A stretch of 64,000 bases of DNA. Origin: Artemisia argyi. Taxonomy: Eukaryota > Streptophyta > Magnoliopsida > Asterales > Asteraceae. Where the stretch lies: the NCBI GenBank assembly GCA_030686995.1, contig CM060709.1:14034872-14098871 (forward strand), in the 5' to 3' direction. Position 1 is the stretch's first letter. Each line of letters starts with the position of its first letter. Positions 11,306 to 21,750 of this stretch are shown here, one piece after another. The translations under genes were made by a program, and so were the position numbers. Below the pieces are notes generated by a model that had not been told where the DNA came from, made no database searches, and worked only from the letters and a program-made list of their open reading frames with translations.

Positions 11306-12223
11306 TGTGAAAAGCTTATTTTAGTGTCCTAAACAATAAGCTTTTGTGTGAGACCGTTTATGAGCTCTAGGATGTTAAGCCTTTGATCTAGGAATTTGGC
11401 TATTACGAGCACAATGATAATATTGACGGAATATTCTATGAATGAAACAATATTATCACAACAAGGTTTTTCTAACTTCTCCGTTTGTTATTCCAACTAG
11501 CCCCAATGCTATGTGATCAAGTATAGCACGGTTTACAATCTAACAGGGATCAAAGATCCTTGAGGCTAAACAAACCTAACAAGAACAGACCCCTTGTCTG
11601 ATGTTCCCACACACACTCTTTTAGATGCTTTTACATTTTAACACACTTGGTGTTGTAATTTCTAAGTACGAAGCACCTTGGTGATGTTCACTTTGTTTCA
11701 CTGTGAAGCATGCGCACTTTATCTAAAGGGGTGTGATCTCCTTTTTATAGAACAAAGGAGATCATTACAAAATTGATAAGCTTTTGTCATCTACTATCTA
11801 GCTTATGACTATGATGTCAGTCAACACGTATCAATGTTTACAACTCATTTAGAGTGTTCAATTTGATGACTGATGAAAGATATTATCTAGAGGATATACT
11901 TGACTTTTATGCACAAAATATCTTCTTCATCTTTATCCATTCAGTAGTATGACTCATTGATCAGCAGCAGTGTCAATCAGCAGAATCCATCAGCAGAATC
12001 ACTTTCAGTAGAAACGTTCTTCAGCAGAATCCATTAGCAGAACTATTTTGCTCATCAGCAGAATCCATCAGTGGAACTATTTTGCTCATCAGCAGAATCC
12101 ATCAGTGGAAACGTTCTTCAGCAGAATTGCACTTAGCGTATTTTGCTTATCATTTCAGTATTCTTCATGTTTCATTCTTCTTGTTTCTGATCATCAAATC
12201 TATGGAATATTTAATTCCTAACA
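11306..12223 (-). mobile_element. Solo LTR, probably Copia-type
   Basis: A 918-bp block with LTR-style ends, TGTGAAAAGC and CCTAACA on the plus strand, flanked by the 5-bp TSD TATGG (11301-11305 and 12224-12228). On the minus strand it starts TGTTAGGAATTAAATATTCC and has a TATA-like CTATAAAAAGG near 11740, so that is the likely sense strand. There is no internal coding region or second LTR. A tandem array of CAGCAGAATCCAT words lies near 11965-12125. It sits within the hAT element. Confidence 0.75.
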
Positions 12224-12260
12224 TATGGTACACATAATATTAACTTTACTTATCTGAAAA

Positions 12261-12292
<32 letters not shown>

Positions 12293-12765
12293 GTCAACTA
12301 AGGATTAAACAGAAGATGCAATCTGTTATAAAATAGGAGATTTGATTAACGTAATGTTATCTAAAATCAATACGGGTTAACATACGAAGTATATATCCGA
12401 TCAATGAGTTAATATGCACAAACCAATACGAGTTTCATATATTATGTAATATTCATAACTACAATTATAAGTGCTACCAAAATATAGAACGTTGATGTTA
12501 AAATGTGGTAAAAGGTTTAAAGAAAAACAAAAAGAGGAAAAGAAATAATTACTAGCTAGCAAATTACTTTCGTTATTTATGTAGTATGTACCCACTACTT
12601 GACAAAGTACTACTGCCCCCTTTTTAGTCTTTACTCAGCACCACACGTGACTAAAAGAATCATCATCTTTCTCTCCTATCTTTTCAACTCATGTTTTCCG
12701 GTGACTGCAACCATTTTTTTTCCGGCAAAAATGTTTTTTAAACTAGTCCAACATGTTACTGGTCC

Positions 12766-13392
12766 TGTTGAAGCATAATTCCGTTAGGCAAGTCCGGAAG
12801 GCCCACGTGCCATCCATCCATCCTCATTCCTAAGCCTTGAAGTTTGCTGCAATCACGAAAGAACCCGTTAGAAGAAGTCCCGAGGCCGGAGCCCCAGGAC
12901 CACCCTCCGACGGTCAAGTCATTGCTCTCCTATAAGTATGGAGGGATGCTAAGTATGGAGGGATGAACCCTCTAATTAAGAGTTATTCTAGAGAGAGAAA
13001 GTAGAGAGAGGTAGGAGATCCCTCCCACAACCAACAAGAGTAGTGTATTTATAGTACCTTTGTTACTGTAGATGACGTCATTATAGGGGACACATCCCCT
13101 TAAAACCTGGGTAGTAGGTATACGTGTGGTCACATCAATAGAGAACATATTACCTGATGGTCCTTCCTGTGTCATTCGGCCTATGCCGTCCTTCCTGTGT
13201 CGTTCAGCCTATGCCGTCCTTCCTGTGCTGTTCGGCCTATGCCGTCTTTCCTGTGCCGTTCGGCCTATGCCATCCTTCGTGTGCCGTTCGGCCTATGCCG
13301 TCCTTCCTGTGCCGTTCGGCCTATGCCGTCCTTCTTGTACCTTTCTTCCGGTGTCTTGATAAATCAGGTCTATCAGACCACATACGTCAACA
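12766..13392 (-). repeat. 3' LTR of element D
   Basis: The 627-bp LTR begins TGTTGACGTATG on the minus strand and includes six tandem 28-bp units with core TTCGGCCTATGCCGTCCTTC (13155-13340). A TATA-like CTATAAATAC lies near 13035 on the minus strand. The right LTR (34481-35051) has three of the 28-bp units. The open frames through this array (77-86 codons, three frames) are artefacts of the repeat. Confidence 0.75.
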
Positions 13393-13771
13393 TGTCCCCC
13401 CAATATTGCATTATTAGTAAAAGACTAATGATGTAATACTTGAAGAATACCTTGTGGCGTTTCAGCCCTTATCATTCGGACATGCCCTCCGCTTAGTAAC
13501 CATCTTAGAGTAGCTCACCAAGTGGCCCCTAAGCCGGTGCTTCATAAGGCGAGTTGGGTCTATTAGACCATATACGTCAACATGTCCCCCCAGTATTGCA
13601 TTATTAGTAAAAGACTAATGATGTAATACTTGAAGAATACCTTGTGGCGTTTCAGCCCTTATCATTCGGACATGCCTTCCGCTTAGTGACCTCTTAGAGT
13701 AGCTCACCAAGTGGCCCCTAAGCCGGTGCTTCATAAGGCGAGTTGGGTCTATTAGACCACATACGTCAACA
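13393..13771 (-). repeat. Tandemly repeated PPT and LTR-edge units of element D
   Basis: The unit TGTCCCCCC to ACATACGTCAACA, about 190 bp, occurs twice in tandem (13393-13582 and 13583-13771) and is followed by a third TGTCCCCCC. Each copy therefore carries a polypurine-tract complement abutting an LTR-like edge. The two units are nearly identical. Such repeats could arise by alternative plus-strand priming or unequal recombination. Confidence 0.75.
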
Positions 13772-14039
13772 TGTCCCCCCAGTATAGTATTGTTGACCTA
13801 AGGTCAATGATGCTATACTTAAATATTGTTGGATCCGAAGCGAGACATGCCTTTTCCATCATCCACTTGTTTCCTGCACAAGTAAAATATAGCTTCTCTA
13901 CCATAATCATTATTTTTGTGAAGTGTCATTATATATCATTTAAATTTTAATCACAAACGTACACCGAACACTTGTTTTTTATTACCGTTGCTATTTACAT
14001 AGCTCTTAGAGGTACAAGTTTATATGTTTGGAGACCGTT

Positions 14040-14662
14040 TGATGACGGAGTGTTTTGCACTATTCGTTTGATGACGACGGAGTGTTATCACCATCCGCTT
14101 AGCGGAGTGTTTTCACCATCCGTTTATAATTTTGGACGGGGTGTTTCTGCACGACCCGTTTATAAAATTGGACGGAGTGTTTTTGCACGATCCGTAATTG
14201 GACGGAGTGCTTTTGCACGATCCGTATATAAAATTGGACGGGGTGTTTCTGCTCGACCCGTTTATAAAATTGGACGGAGTGTTTTTGCACAATCCGTATA
14301 TAAAATTGGACGGAGTGTTTTTGCATGATCCGTATATAAAATTGGACGGGGTGTTTCTGCACGACCCGTTTATAAAGTTGGACGGAGTGTTTTTGCACGA
14401 TCCGTAATTGGACGAAGTGCTTTTGCACGATCCGTATATAAAACTGGATGGGGTGTTTCTGCACGACCCGTTTATAAAATTGGACGGAGTGTTTTTGCAC
14501 GATCCGTATATAAAATTGGACGGAGTGTTTTTGCACGATCCGTATATAAAATTGGACGGGGTGTTTCTGCCCGACCCGTTTATAAAGTTGGACGGAGTGT
14601 TTTTGCACGATCCGTATATAAAATTGGACAGGGTGTTTCTGCACGACCCGTTTATAAAATTC
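14040..14662. repeat. 36-bp minisatellite (AAAATTGGACGGRGTG)
   Basis: About 16-17 tandem units of roughly 36 bp (some shortened), each with TTGGACGG, GTGTTT, TGCACGAYCCG and TATAAAA. Two subtypes alternate: GGGGTGTTTCTGC...ACCCG and GGAGTGTTTTTGC...ATCCG. The array lies inside element D and has open frames on both strands because its period is a multiple of three. I regard none of these as coding. Confidence 0.85.
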
Positions 14663-14867
14663 TTGTAATTGTTACGCATGTGAGACCTCATACAGTTATC
14701 CCTGCACATTAAGTCATGAAAGCTACTTGCCTTTTCCCGTTAGATATGACAAACAAAATATTTTCATGTATCAATAGAAATATTGGGTTAAATCCGAACC
14801 GTAACATAACTGATGGGGGTATCATACCACTACTATTCCCCCAGTTCCAAGGTGCTGATGTTTATTA

Positions 14868-15064
14868 CTCCCTCCGTCCCATTTTAAGTGTCCACAATGG
14901 AATCTTTAGATGTCCCAAATTAAGTGTCCACTTGTACCTTTCAACCAATAAGATGAGAGTTTAGTGGGTAAAAGTAATATTTGGTTGGTGGAGAATTTAA
15001 TTAGTGGAATCTCCTAAAACTTTGTGCATTATGAAAGTGGACACTTAATATGAGACGGAGGTAG
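14868..15064. mobile_element. Stowaway-like (Tc1/mariner) MITE
   Basis: A 197-bp element starting CTCCCTCCGTCCC and ending GAGACGGAGGTAG, flanked by TA on both sides. CTCCCTCCGT ends with a TA duplication are the Stowaway hallmark. The inner ends are also inverted (TTTTAAGTGTCCAC and GTGGACACTTAATAT). A related stretch at 15357-15390 (GGTACTAATT...TAGTATCGTTGAACTT) lacks the insert and serves as an empty-site comparison. Confidence 0.88.
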
Positions 15065-15557
15065 TAGTATCGTTGAACTTGAATAAAACAAAGTATTAGA
15101 TAACATAATAAATGTTTAATAACAATTGTTACCCATGCGTGTTAAATAGGAAACATGTGATGTTTATAACCCTCATTGACCACGCTTTACGAAATCATCA
15201 TCTTATGCTTGCCAGTCCTGTAGAGTGAAACTTGAAAGCTTTTTGCTTTCTTCGGTTAGATATGATAAATATGATATCACCAACATCAATACAAAACCGG
15301 ATCACAAACAACATTGATATGATGGCGGTACCCCGCCACTATACTCCCCCCAGTTCGACGGTACTAATTTTTTTTAGTATCGTTGAACTTAAATACCACC
15401 CAACACTAAATAACATAATCAACCCATCATAACCGAAAGTCTCATGGATGTTAAATATAAAACATGTAGTTTTCTCTTACCTTATGATAGGTGCCAATTT
15501 CCTTAAATTTAACGTTATGTCTCAATATTTTACTACACTGGTTGCATATAAATATTT

Positions 15558-17902
15558 GAGTAAATTACATGGTTGGTCCCTGTGGTTTGTATAAAGTAAC
15601 AAGTTTCGTCCCTATCTTTTAAAAGTTGCATGGTTAGTCCCTAAGTACGTAAACAAATAACACCACGGGTCCCTTGGTTTAACTGGTGCTAACTAGTTTA
15701 GTTAAAATTTACAAGTTAGCCCCCTTTGGTTAAATAGCGCTGCATCGTTAATCCTTTGGTTAAATAGCGTTGCATCGTTAATCATTTGCTTAAATAGCGC
15801 TGCATCGTTAATCCTTTTAACGTTTTCGCCCGTTTTTGTCCGTTTTTTTTACGTTTTCGCCCGCTTTTGTCCGTTTTTTTGTTTTCGCCCTTTTTTGTCC
15901 CCTTTTTTTTACGTTTTCGCCCGTTTTTGTTCATTTTTTTTACGTTTTTGCCCGCTTTTGTCCGTTTTTTTTTGTTTTCGCCCGTTTTTGTCCCTTTTTT
16001 TTTACGTTTTCGCCCGTTTTTGTCTGTTTTTTTTGCTTTCGCCCATTTTTGACCGTTTTTCTTACGTTTTCGCCCGTTTTTGTCCGTTTTTTTTGTTTTT
16101 GCCCGTTTTGACCGTTTTTCTTACGTTTTTGTCCGTTTTTTTTGTTTTCGCCCGTTTTTGTCCATTTTTTTTACGTTTTCGCACATTTTTGTCCGTGTTT
16201 TTTTGTTTTCGCCCGTTTTGTCCGTTTTTTTACGTTTTCGCCCGTTTTTGTCCGCTTTTTTTTGTTTTCGCCCGTTTTTGTCCGTATTTTTTACGTTTTC
16301 GTCCGTTTTTTTTTGTTTTCGCCCGTTTTTGTCCTTTTTTTTGTTTTCGCCCGTTTTTGTCCGTTTTTTTTATTTCGCCCGTTTTTGTCCATATTTTTTA
16401 CGTTTTCGCACGTTTTCGTCCGTTTTTTTTGTTTTCGCCCGTTTTTGTCCGTTTTTTTTTTACGTTTTCGCCCGTTTTTTTCTGTTTTTCTTACGTTTTC
16501 GGCCGTTTTTGTCCTTTTTTTACGTTTTCGCCCGTTTTTGTCCGTTTTTTTATTTCGCCCGTTTTTGTCCGTGTTTTTTATGTTTTCGAACGTTTTCGTC
16601 CGTTTTTTTTTGTTTTCGCCCGTTTTTGTCCTTTTTTTTACGTTTTCGCCCGTTTTTTTCCGTTTTTTTTTATTTCGCCCGGTTTTGTCCGATTTTTTTA
16701 CGTTTTCGCCCGATTTTATCCATTTTTTTACGGACAAAAAATTCAATAAAACATAATTTTGAATTTTTTTTTAAATAATCATCGAAAAAAATATTTTCGA
16801 AAAAATTTTTTGGGTAAAAAAAACGGACAAAAACGGGCGAAAACGTAAAAAAAATGGTCAAAAACGGGCGAAAACAAAAAAAACGGACAAAAGCGGGCGA
16901 AAACAAAAAAAAAAACGGAAAAAAACGGGCGAAAACGTAAAAAAAAACGGACAAAAACGGGTGAAAACAAAAAAAAAAACGGACGAAAACGTTCGAAAAC
17001 GTAAAAAACACGGACAAAAACGGGCGGAATAAAAAAACGGACAAAAACGGGCGAAAACGTAAAAAAAACGGACAAAAACGGGCGAAAACAAAAAAAAAGG
17101 GACAAAAACGGGCGAAAACGTAAAAAAAAGGGACAAAAACGGGCGAAAACGTAAAAAAAAACGTACAAAAACGGGCGAAAACAAAAAAAAAAAACGGACG
17201 AAAACGTGCGAAAACGTAAAAAATACGGACAAAAACGGGGCGAAATAAAAAAAAACGGACAAAAACGGGCGAAAACAAAAAAAAAACGGACGAAAACGTA
17301 AAAAATACGAACAAAAACGGGCGAAATAAAAAAAAAAAGGGACAAAAACGGGCGAAAACAAAAAAAAACGGGACAAAAACGGGCGAAAACGTAAAAAAAA
17401 AGGTCAAAACGGGCGAAAACAAAAAAAAACGGACAAAAACGGTCGAAAACGTAAAAAAACAGACAAAAACGGGCGAAAACAAAAAAAAAAACAGACAAAA
17501 GCCGGCGAAAACGTAAAAAAAATGGACAAAAACGGGCGAAAACGTAAAAAAAAACGGACAAAAACGGGCGAAAACAAAAAAAAAAGGGACAAAAGCGGGC
17601 GAAAACGTAAAAAAAAACGGACAAAAACGGGCGAAAACGTTAAAAGGATTAACGATGCAGCGCTATTTAAGCAAAGGATTAACGATGCAGCGCTATTTAA
17701 CCAAAGGATTAACGATGCAGCGCTATTTAACCAAAGGGGGCTAACTTGTAAATTTTAACTAAACTAGTTAACACCAGTTAAACCAAGGGACCCGTGGTGT
17801 TATTTGTTTACGTACTTAGGGACTAACCATGCAACTTTTAAAAGATAGGGACGAAACTTGTTACTTTATACAAACCACAGGGACCAACCATGTAATTTAC
17901 TC
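15558..17902. mobile_element. 2.3-kb foldback element with inverted minisatellite arms
   Basis: The 9-bp TSD TAAATATTT (15549-15557 and 17903-17911) and ends GAGTAAATTACATGG and CCATGTAATTTACTC define the element. The outer ~265 bp of each side (15558-15824 and 17638-17902) are near-perfect inverted repeats. Inside these, each arm carries an array of ~30-bp units (CGTTTTCGCCCGTTTTTGTC on the left, the complement on the right) of roughly 0.85-0.9 kb. The arms meet at an AT-rich spacer (~16735-16810). The TSD size suggests a Mutator-like origin. Long open frames on both strands (up to 284 codons of F, R, V, C, P, S or K, N, G) are artefacts. Confidence 0.88.
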
Positions 17903-18476
17903 TAAATATTTTTTGTGTAATAGTAAATAATAGTGGCTCAAAACATTATTCCTCTTATTGATTTATCAAACCACCGAAAGCTCACAAATAACACATTGGT
18001 ACCAAGGATGAGAGATCGAATATAGGTTAATAAGTTTTTAAAATTGTCGCTCCAAGATCGCATTTAATATGACGCCCAGAGAATTATTGAGTCATTGGCT
18101 TGGTCTTTACGAAAGAGTTGTTCAACTTGAGCAAATAAAATTATTTTGCTTTTCGGTTCCATGACCAGATTACTACCATGTTTAATTTACTTACCATTTT
18201 TGAAATTTATAGTAAGCCGAAAGAGATATATCTGTAATTGTAACTTTGATGCTTTTGATTTTGGGAGCCCCGTCTCCCTCGTATACGTCACCCATACGAA
18301 GTCGAACCGCATTAAAAATTTCGGTTTTAACGTCACCAGCAATTTTTATGTATTATTAAAAAATCTTATAGCATTATATCCTAAGTAAATACTTCACGGA
18401 GTTCAATGTTGTTAAAAAATAATCATTTGTCATCGCAACTTTTAGATTTGAGAGAATGGAACTCATATGTAGAGTT
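17903..18476. other. Element D interior, no gene seen
   Basis: AT-rich sequence of element D between two nested insertions. An 80-codon open frame at 18146-18388 shows no recognisable motif. Confidence 0.45.
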
Positions 18477-18485
18477 GTAGGCTAT

Positions 18486-18608
18486 GGGTGTTGTTAACCG
18501 GGCGGGCTCTACAGCCCCTAGCCCACTGCCCACTGCCACCTTTGTTTTTTTGTCCCTTAGCCACTGCCCCTTTTCTTTTGGTCAAAATATGCGGCTACTT
18601 TTTTTTGG

Positions 18609-18652
<44 letters not shown>

Positions 18653-18892
18653 AAATTTTATAAAAGTTTTTTAAAAAAAGTATTTTGTTAAAAATAATAA
18701 AAGTTGAAAATTTTTTGTAAAAAAACTAAAAGTTGTAAATTTTTAATATAATTTTGTAATTTTTTTTGTAACAGCCAAGTGCCCGGCTCCATGATCTTTT
18801 AAATGATTTGAATAAAAGTTGAAATTTTTTTGTAAAAAAAATAAAAGTTGTAAATTTTTAATATAATTTTGTAATTAAAAAAAAAAAGTTGT

Positions 18893-18936
<44 letters not shown>

Positions 18937-19165
18937 TAATAAATGTTATAAAAGTTAAAAAAAAAAAGTATTTTATTAAAAATAATAAAAGTTGAAATTT
19001 TTTTGGTAACGTTTGTTGTCATAGTCGTTTAATGTGGTAACGTTTAACATGCTATTTGTTGTTGTTATTAATTAAATAAAAACGCATTGGACGTTAATTA
19101 TATAAACGTAACAAATAAACAAAAAAAAACGTTACAAAAAATATATACTATACCAAAAAACATTA

Positions 19166-19200
<35 letters not shown>

Positions 19201-19304
19201 CAACTAAACGACAAAATAAGGAAAAAAAAAAAAAAAAAAGTGGGCTACCTCTTTTAGAGAGGGTTCGATTAATAGAAATAGGGCCCGTAAGAATAACCTA
19301 CCTC
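18486..19304. mobile_element. MULE-like MITE with long homopolymer tracts
   Basis: The 9-bp direct repeat GTAGGCTAT flanks the block (18477-18485 and 19305-19313). The ends GGGTGTTGTTAACCGGGCGG and, read inward, GAGGTAGGTTATTCTTACGG are weakly inverted; about 16 of the first 26 positions match. Inside are several long T and A runs (18608-18648, 18897-18935, 19168-19198) and no coding frame. The TSD is exact but the terminal repeats are poor, so the class is tentative. Confidence 0.5.
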
Positions 19305-19313
19305 GTAGGCTAT

Positions 19314-19916
19314 TTGTGTTGAAAGTGATATAAAACAGCTCATCCTCCCTTGACTCTCTTCCCATCATCCCACCTAACTTACCATCTCCAAAATAAATAA
19401 ATAAAACCAAAATCCATCTATCTCTTATCTCTTTCTCCGCCATTACCACAATTTTTGAGTTGTTGATGTTGGCTATTGACCCACTGTGTCTTGAATCTTG
19501 CAACTATTTTTGGCGAGTGATCATTTTTTTTCTTTCTTTGGTTGACTGTTCCTCTGGAAATGTTACGTAAGAGACGGACCAGAAGTAGAGACGTAGAGAA
19601 TGTCGTAGCGGAACGGGTCAAAAAGTAGGGGCCCAGGTCTGTCCGGACGGCAGAGGTCAGGTCGAGGGTCGTCGTGTTCCTATTCCCAGATGCGACATCG
19701 ATACCGTTGACCGGAGAGAGAAAAATTGGACCAGATAGTTGGAAATTATGAAGGTTTAAGTTCGAACAGACGAATAAAGTAGTTATGACCGTATAATGGA
19801 GGTTACGAGACCGGAGGGAACCCCAGTGACCGAGTGACAATGGCCAATGGCCGAAGATCGGAGATAAGATTATATTGTTAACAAGGGTTAAAAGTTAAAA
19901 CATAAAGGTTGAACAA
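19314..19916. other. Element D interior left of element A
   Basis: Unassigned sequence that continues on the far side of element A at 33830 once one copy of the AACAA duplication is removed. A 140-codon open frame on the minus strand (19418-19840) has no motif I recognise, and I do not call it a gene. Confidence 0.4.
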
Positions 19917-20477
19917 TGTTGAGGTAAAAGTTTGCTTCTACTTCGAACAAGCGAGATGAATCCTTCGGACTAGAATAGGTCCTACGGATTCAATGTGATC
20001 CTTACTTACAGTAGGTTGCTTCGGATATCTGCAAAACAAATACGTCCGTTAGACTCGCCCCGGGAATGTATCCCAGGACCAACCTCCGGCGTGAGAGTAA
20101 GTATATGTTCTTAGTGTGAGAAAGTATGAATAAAACTAGAGAGTAGGGGAGAATTAGTTAACCTTAAATGAAGATTTCCTCTCTATTTATAGACTCTCTA
20201 CATGGGGTGCCAGGCTGTTTCGTACTTAGCCCATAATGTTCGCTAGTTTAAACTCCATTATCATATACTTTGGCGTACTTGTTTGTACTTTGGTCTAGGT
20301 ACTTGTTAGCTTATCCGAAGGGTTTGTGATATCCGGACGGCTGAGATCATGCGGACATTCGTAACCCATCGGATATTGGTCCGTGTTGTCTGAACACATC
20401 TGAGTACATTTTACTTGATACGGATCTGGAGGGTATACCCTTGTACGGCATGTATCCGGAGGGTACATACGTCAACA
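19917..20477 (-). repeat. 3' LTR of element A
   Basis: A 561-bp LTR; on the minus strand it begins TGTTGACGTATGTACCC and ends TTTACCTCAACA. The inner edge abuts the polypurine-tract complement at 20478-20490. It differs from the 5' LTR at two positions. Confidence 0.93.
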
Positions 20478-20490
20478 TGTCCCCCCCAGT
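20478..20490 (-). promoter_or_regulatory. Polypurine tract of element A
   Basis: The plus strand reads TGTCCCCCCCAGT, so the minus strand has a G7 run followed by ACA directly before the LTR start. This is where second-strand DNA synthesis would be primed. Confidence 0.8.
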
Positions 20491-20750
20491 ATCATAGTAT
20501 TGGTTGTGCCAATGGTGTGATACTAAGTTTATTTTTTGTGATTTTCCGGAGGGTAAGTCATGGCTTTGTTCTTTTGCTAGAGTCACGCAAAATGCCAAAA
20601 GTAATTAAGGTGTCGTTTAAGGTGCGCCGTCGTTTTTTTACCGCGTCGTTTGGATTGGAACACGTATGCATTTTCTGAGAGACACGGTGTGGATGGCTGA
20701 CACGTTAGCCCTACGGGTGACGTGTCCCTTTCCCGCCTATTTTGACTGCC

Positions 20751-20758
20751 TATAAATA
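20751..20758 (+). promoter_or_regulatory. TATA box of the antisense gene in element A
   Basis: TATAAATA lies about 170 bp upstream of the antisense gene's start codon (20927), on the opposite strand to gag-pol. The same box sits at the matching place in element C (61668-61675), which supports an independent promoter. Confidence 0.6.
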
Positions 20759-20926
20759 GTCCCATTTTTTTTATTTACAGCACCGTAATTTTATTTCACA
20801 CACATACCTCTGCACATCTCATCTTCTCCGTATTCCGAACGATTATTCACGTCGTCTTTGAGGTACGTCTCAGCCCGTTTAGTTTTTTTTTGTTGCTTGG
20901 CTATTCTCCTCTCCTTCTTGTCCATT

Positions 20927-21707
20927 ATGTCGGAATCTACAGCATCGTTTGAGTATGAAGATGTGTCCAATCCGGACGGTTCGCATGTTAAGAAAGACAT
21001 GCACTTAAGAGTGTCCGCGATGGACGAGTCTGACGTGATCGCTGTGGTGAAAGCGTTCGGAATACCGGAGGATTTACATCCAAGGGTACCTCCAACGGGT
21101 ATGACGATGAACCAGTTACCGGAGGATGCCATTGGTTTGTATGCGGAGTACTTTTTTGAGGGTGGTCTCGTTGTCCCTTTTTCCACTTTTCTTTTAGATG
21201 TCGTTAGATATTTTAAAGTTCACATTTCTCAACTAGTTCCGCTGGGTATGCATCGTGTTACTCTGTTTGAGGTGTATTGCCGTAGCATGCACATTCCTCC
21301 TACTACTCCCCTATTCCGTATCTTCTATAAACTTAGCAAGCAGGGTGATTGGTTTTCCTTCGAGAAGCGTATTCATAAGAATAGGAAAGTTTGTTATAGG
21401 GAATTTCCCTGTTGTCTGAAGGGTTGGAAGTACAACTTTTTCTTTATCGATAGGCGAGCTATTCCGTTTGCCATGCCGTGGAGGCATTCGGATTCGGACG
21501 TATCGGATCCGTTTCCAAAGGCAAGTGAGTATGATGTTACTCATGCCGAAAGGATTTCCGAGACGATCGTTGAGCCCTGTCAAGTTCCGCAAGCGTTCTT
21601 GTATGCCCTGGGTTTATCGGACCACTGGGAGTTTCTTGGTTACCGTCCGGCGTTGAGGGATGAGCAGGGGAGGGGTATAGCCCTTGTTATAATGTGTTTT
21701 TATATTG

Positions 21708-21750
<43 letters not shown>

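Noticed and set aside
13126..13436. Three overlapping plus-strand frames rich in PSFLCRSAYAV
   Set aside because: They translate the 28-bp tandem units of the element D LTR in three frames. The same occurs at 34900 and 43346.
14040..14662. Possible CRISPR-like array
   Set aside because: Units are contiguous with no unique spacers, and the context is a plant LTR element.
14099..14709. 181- and 198-codon minus-strand frames and plus-strand frames of repeated peptides
   Set aside because: The 36-bp period is a multiple of three, so all frames stay open through the minisatellite. No start context or domain.
15836..17758. Many overlapping open frames up to 284 codons on both strands
   Set aside because: They are translations of the ~30-bp arrays in the foldback element; composition is only a few residues and several frames are open at once.
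19418..19840. 140-codon minus-strand frame as a gag of element D
   Set aside because: No gag-like motif, no codon conservation to compare, and a part overlaps poly-T/A rich sequence. Left unassigned.
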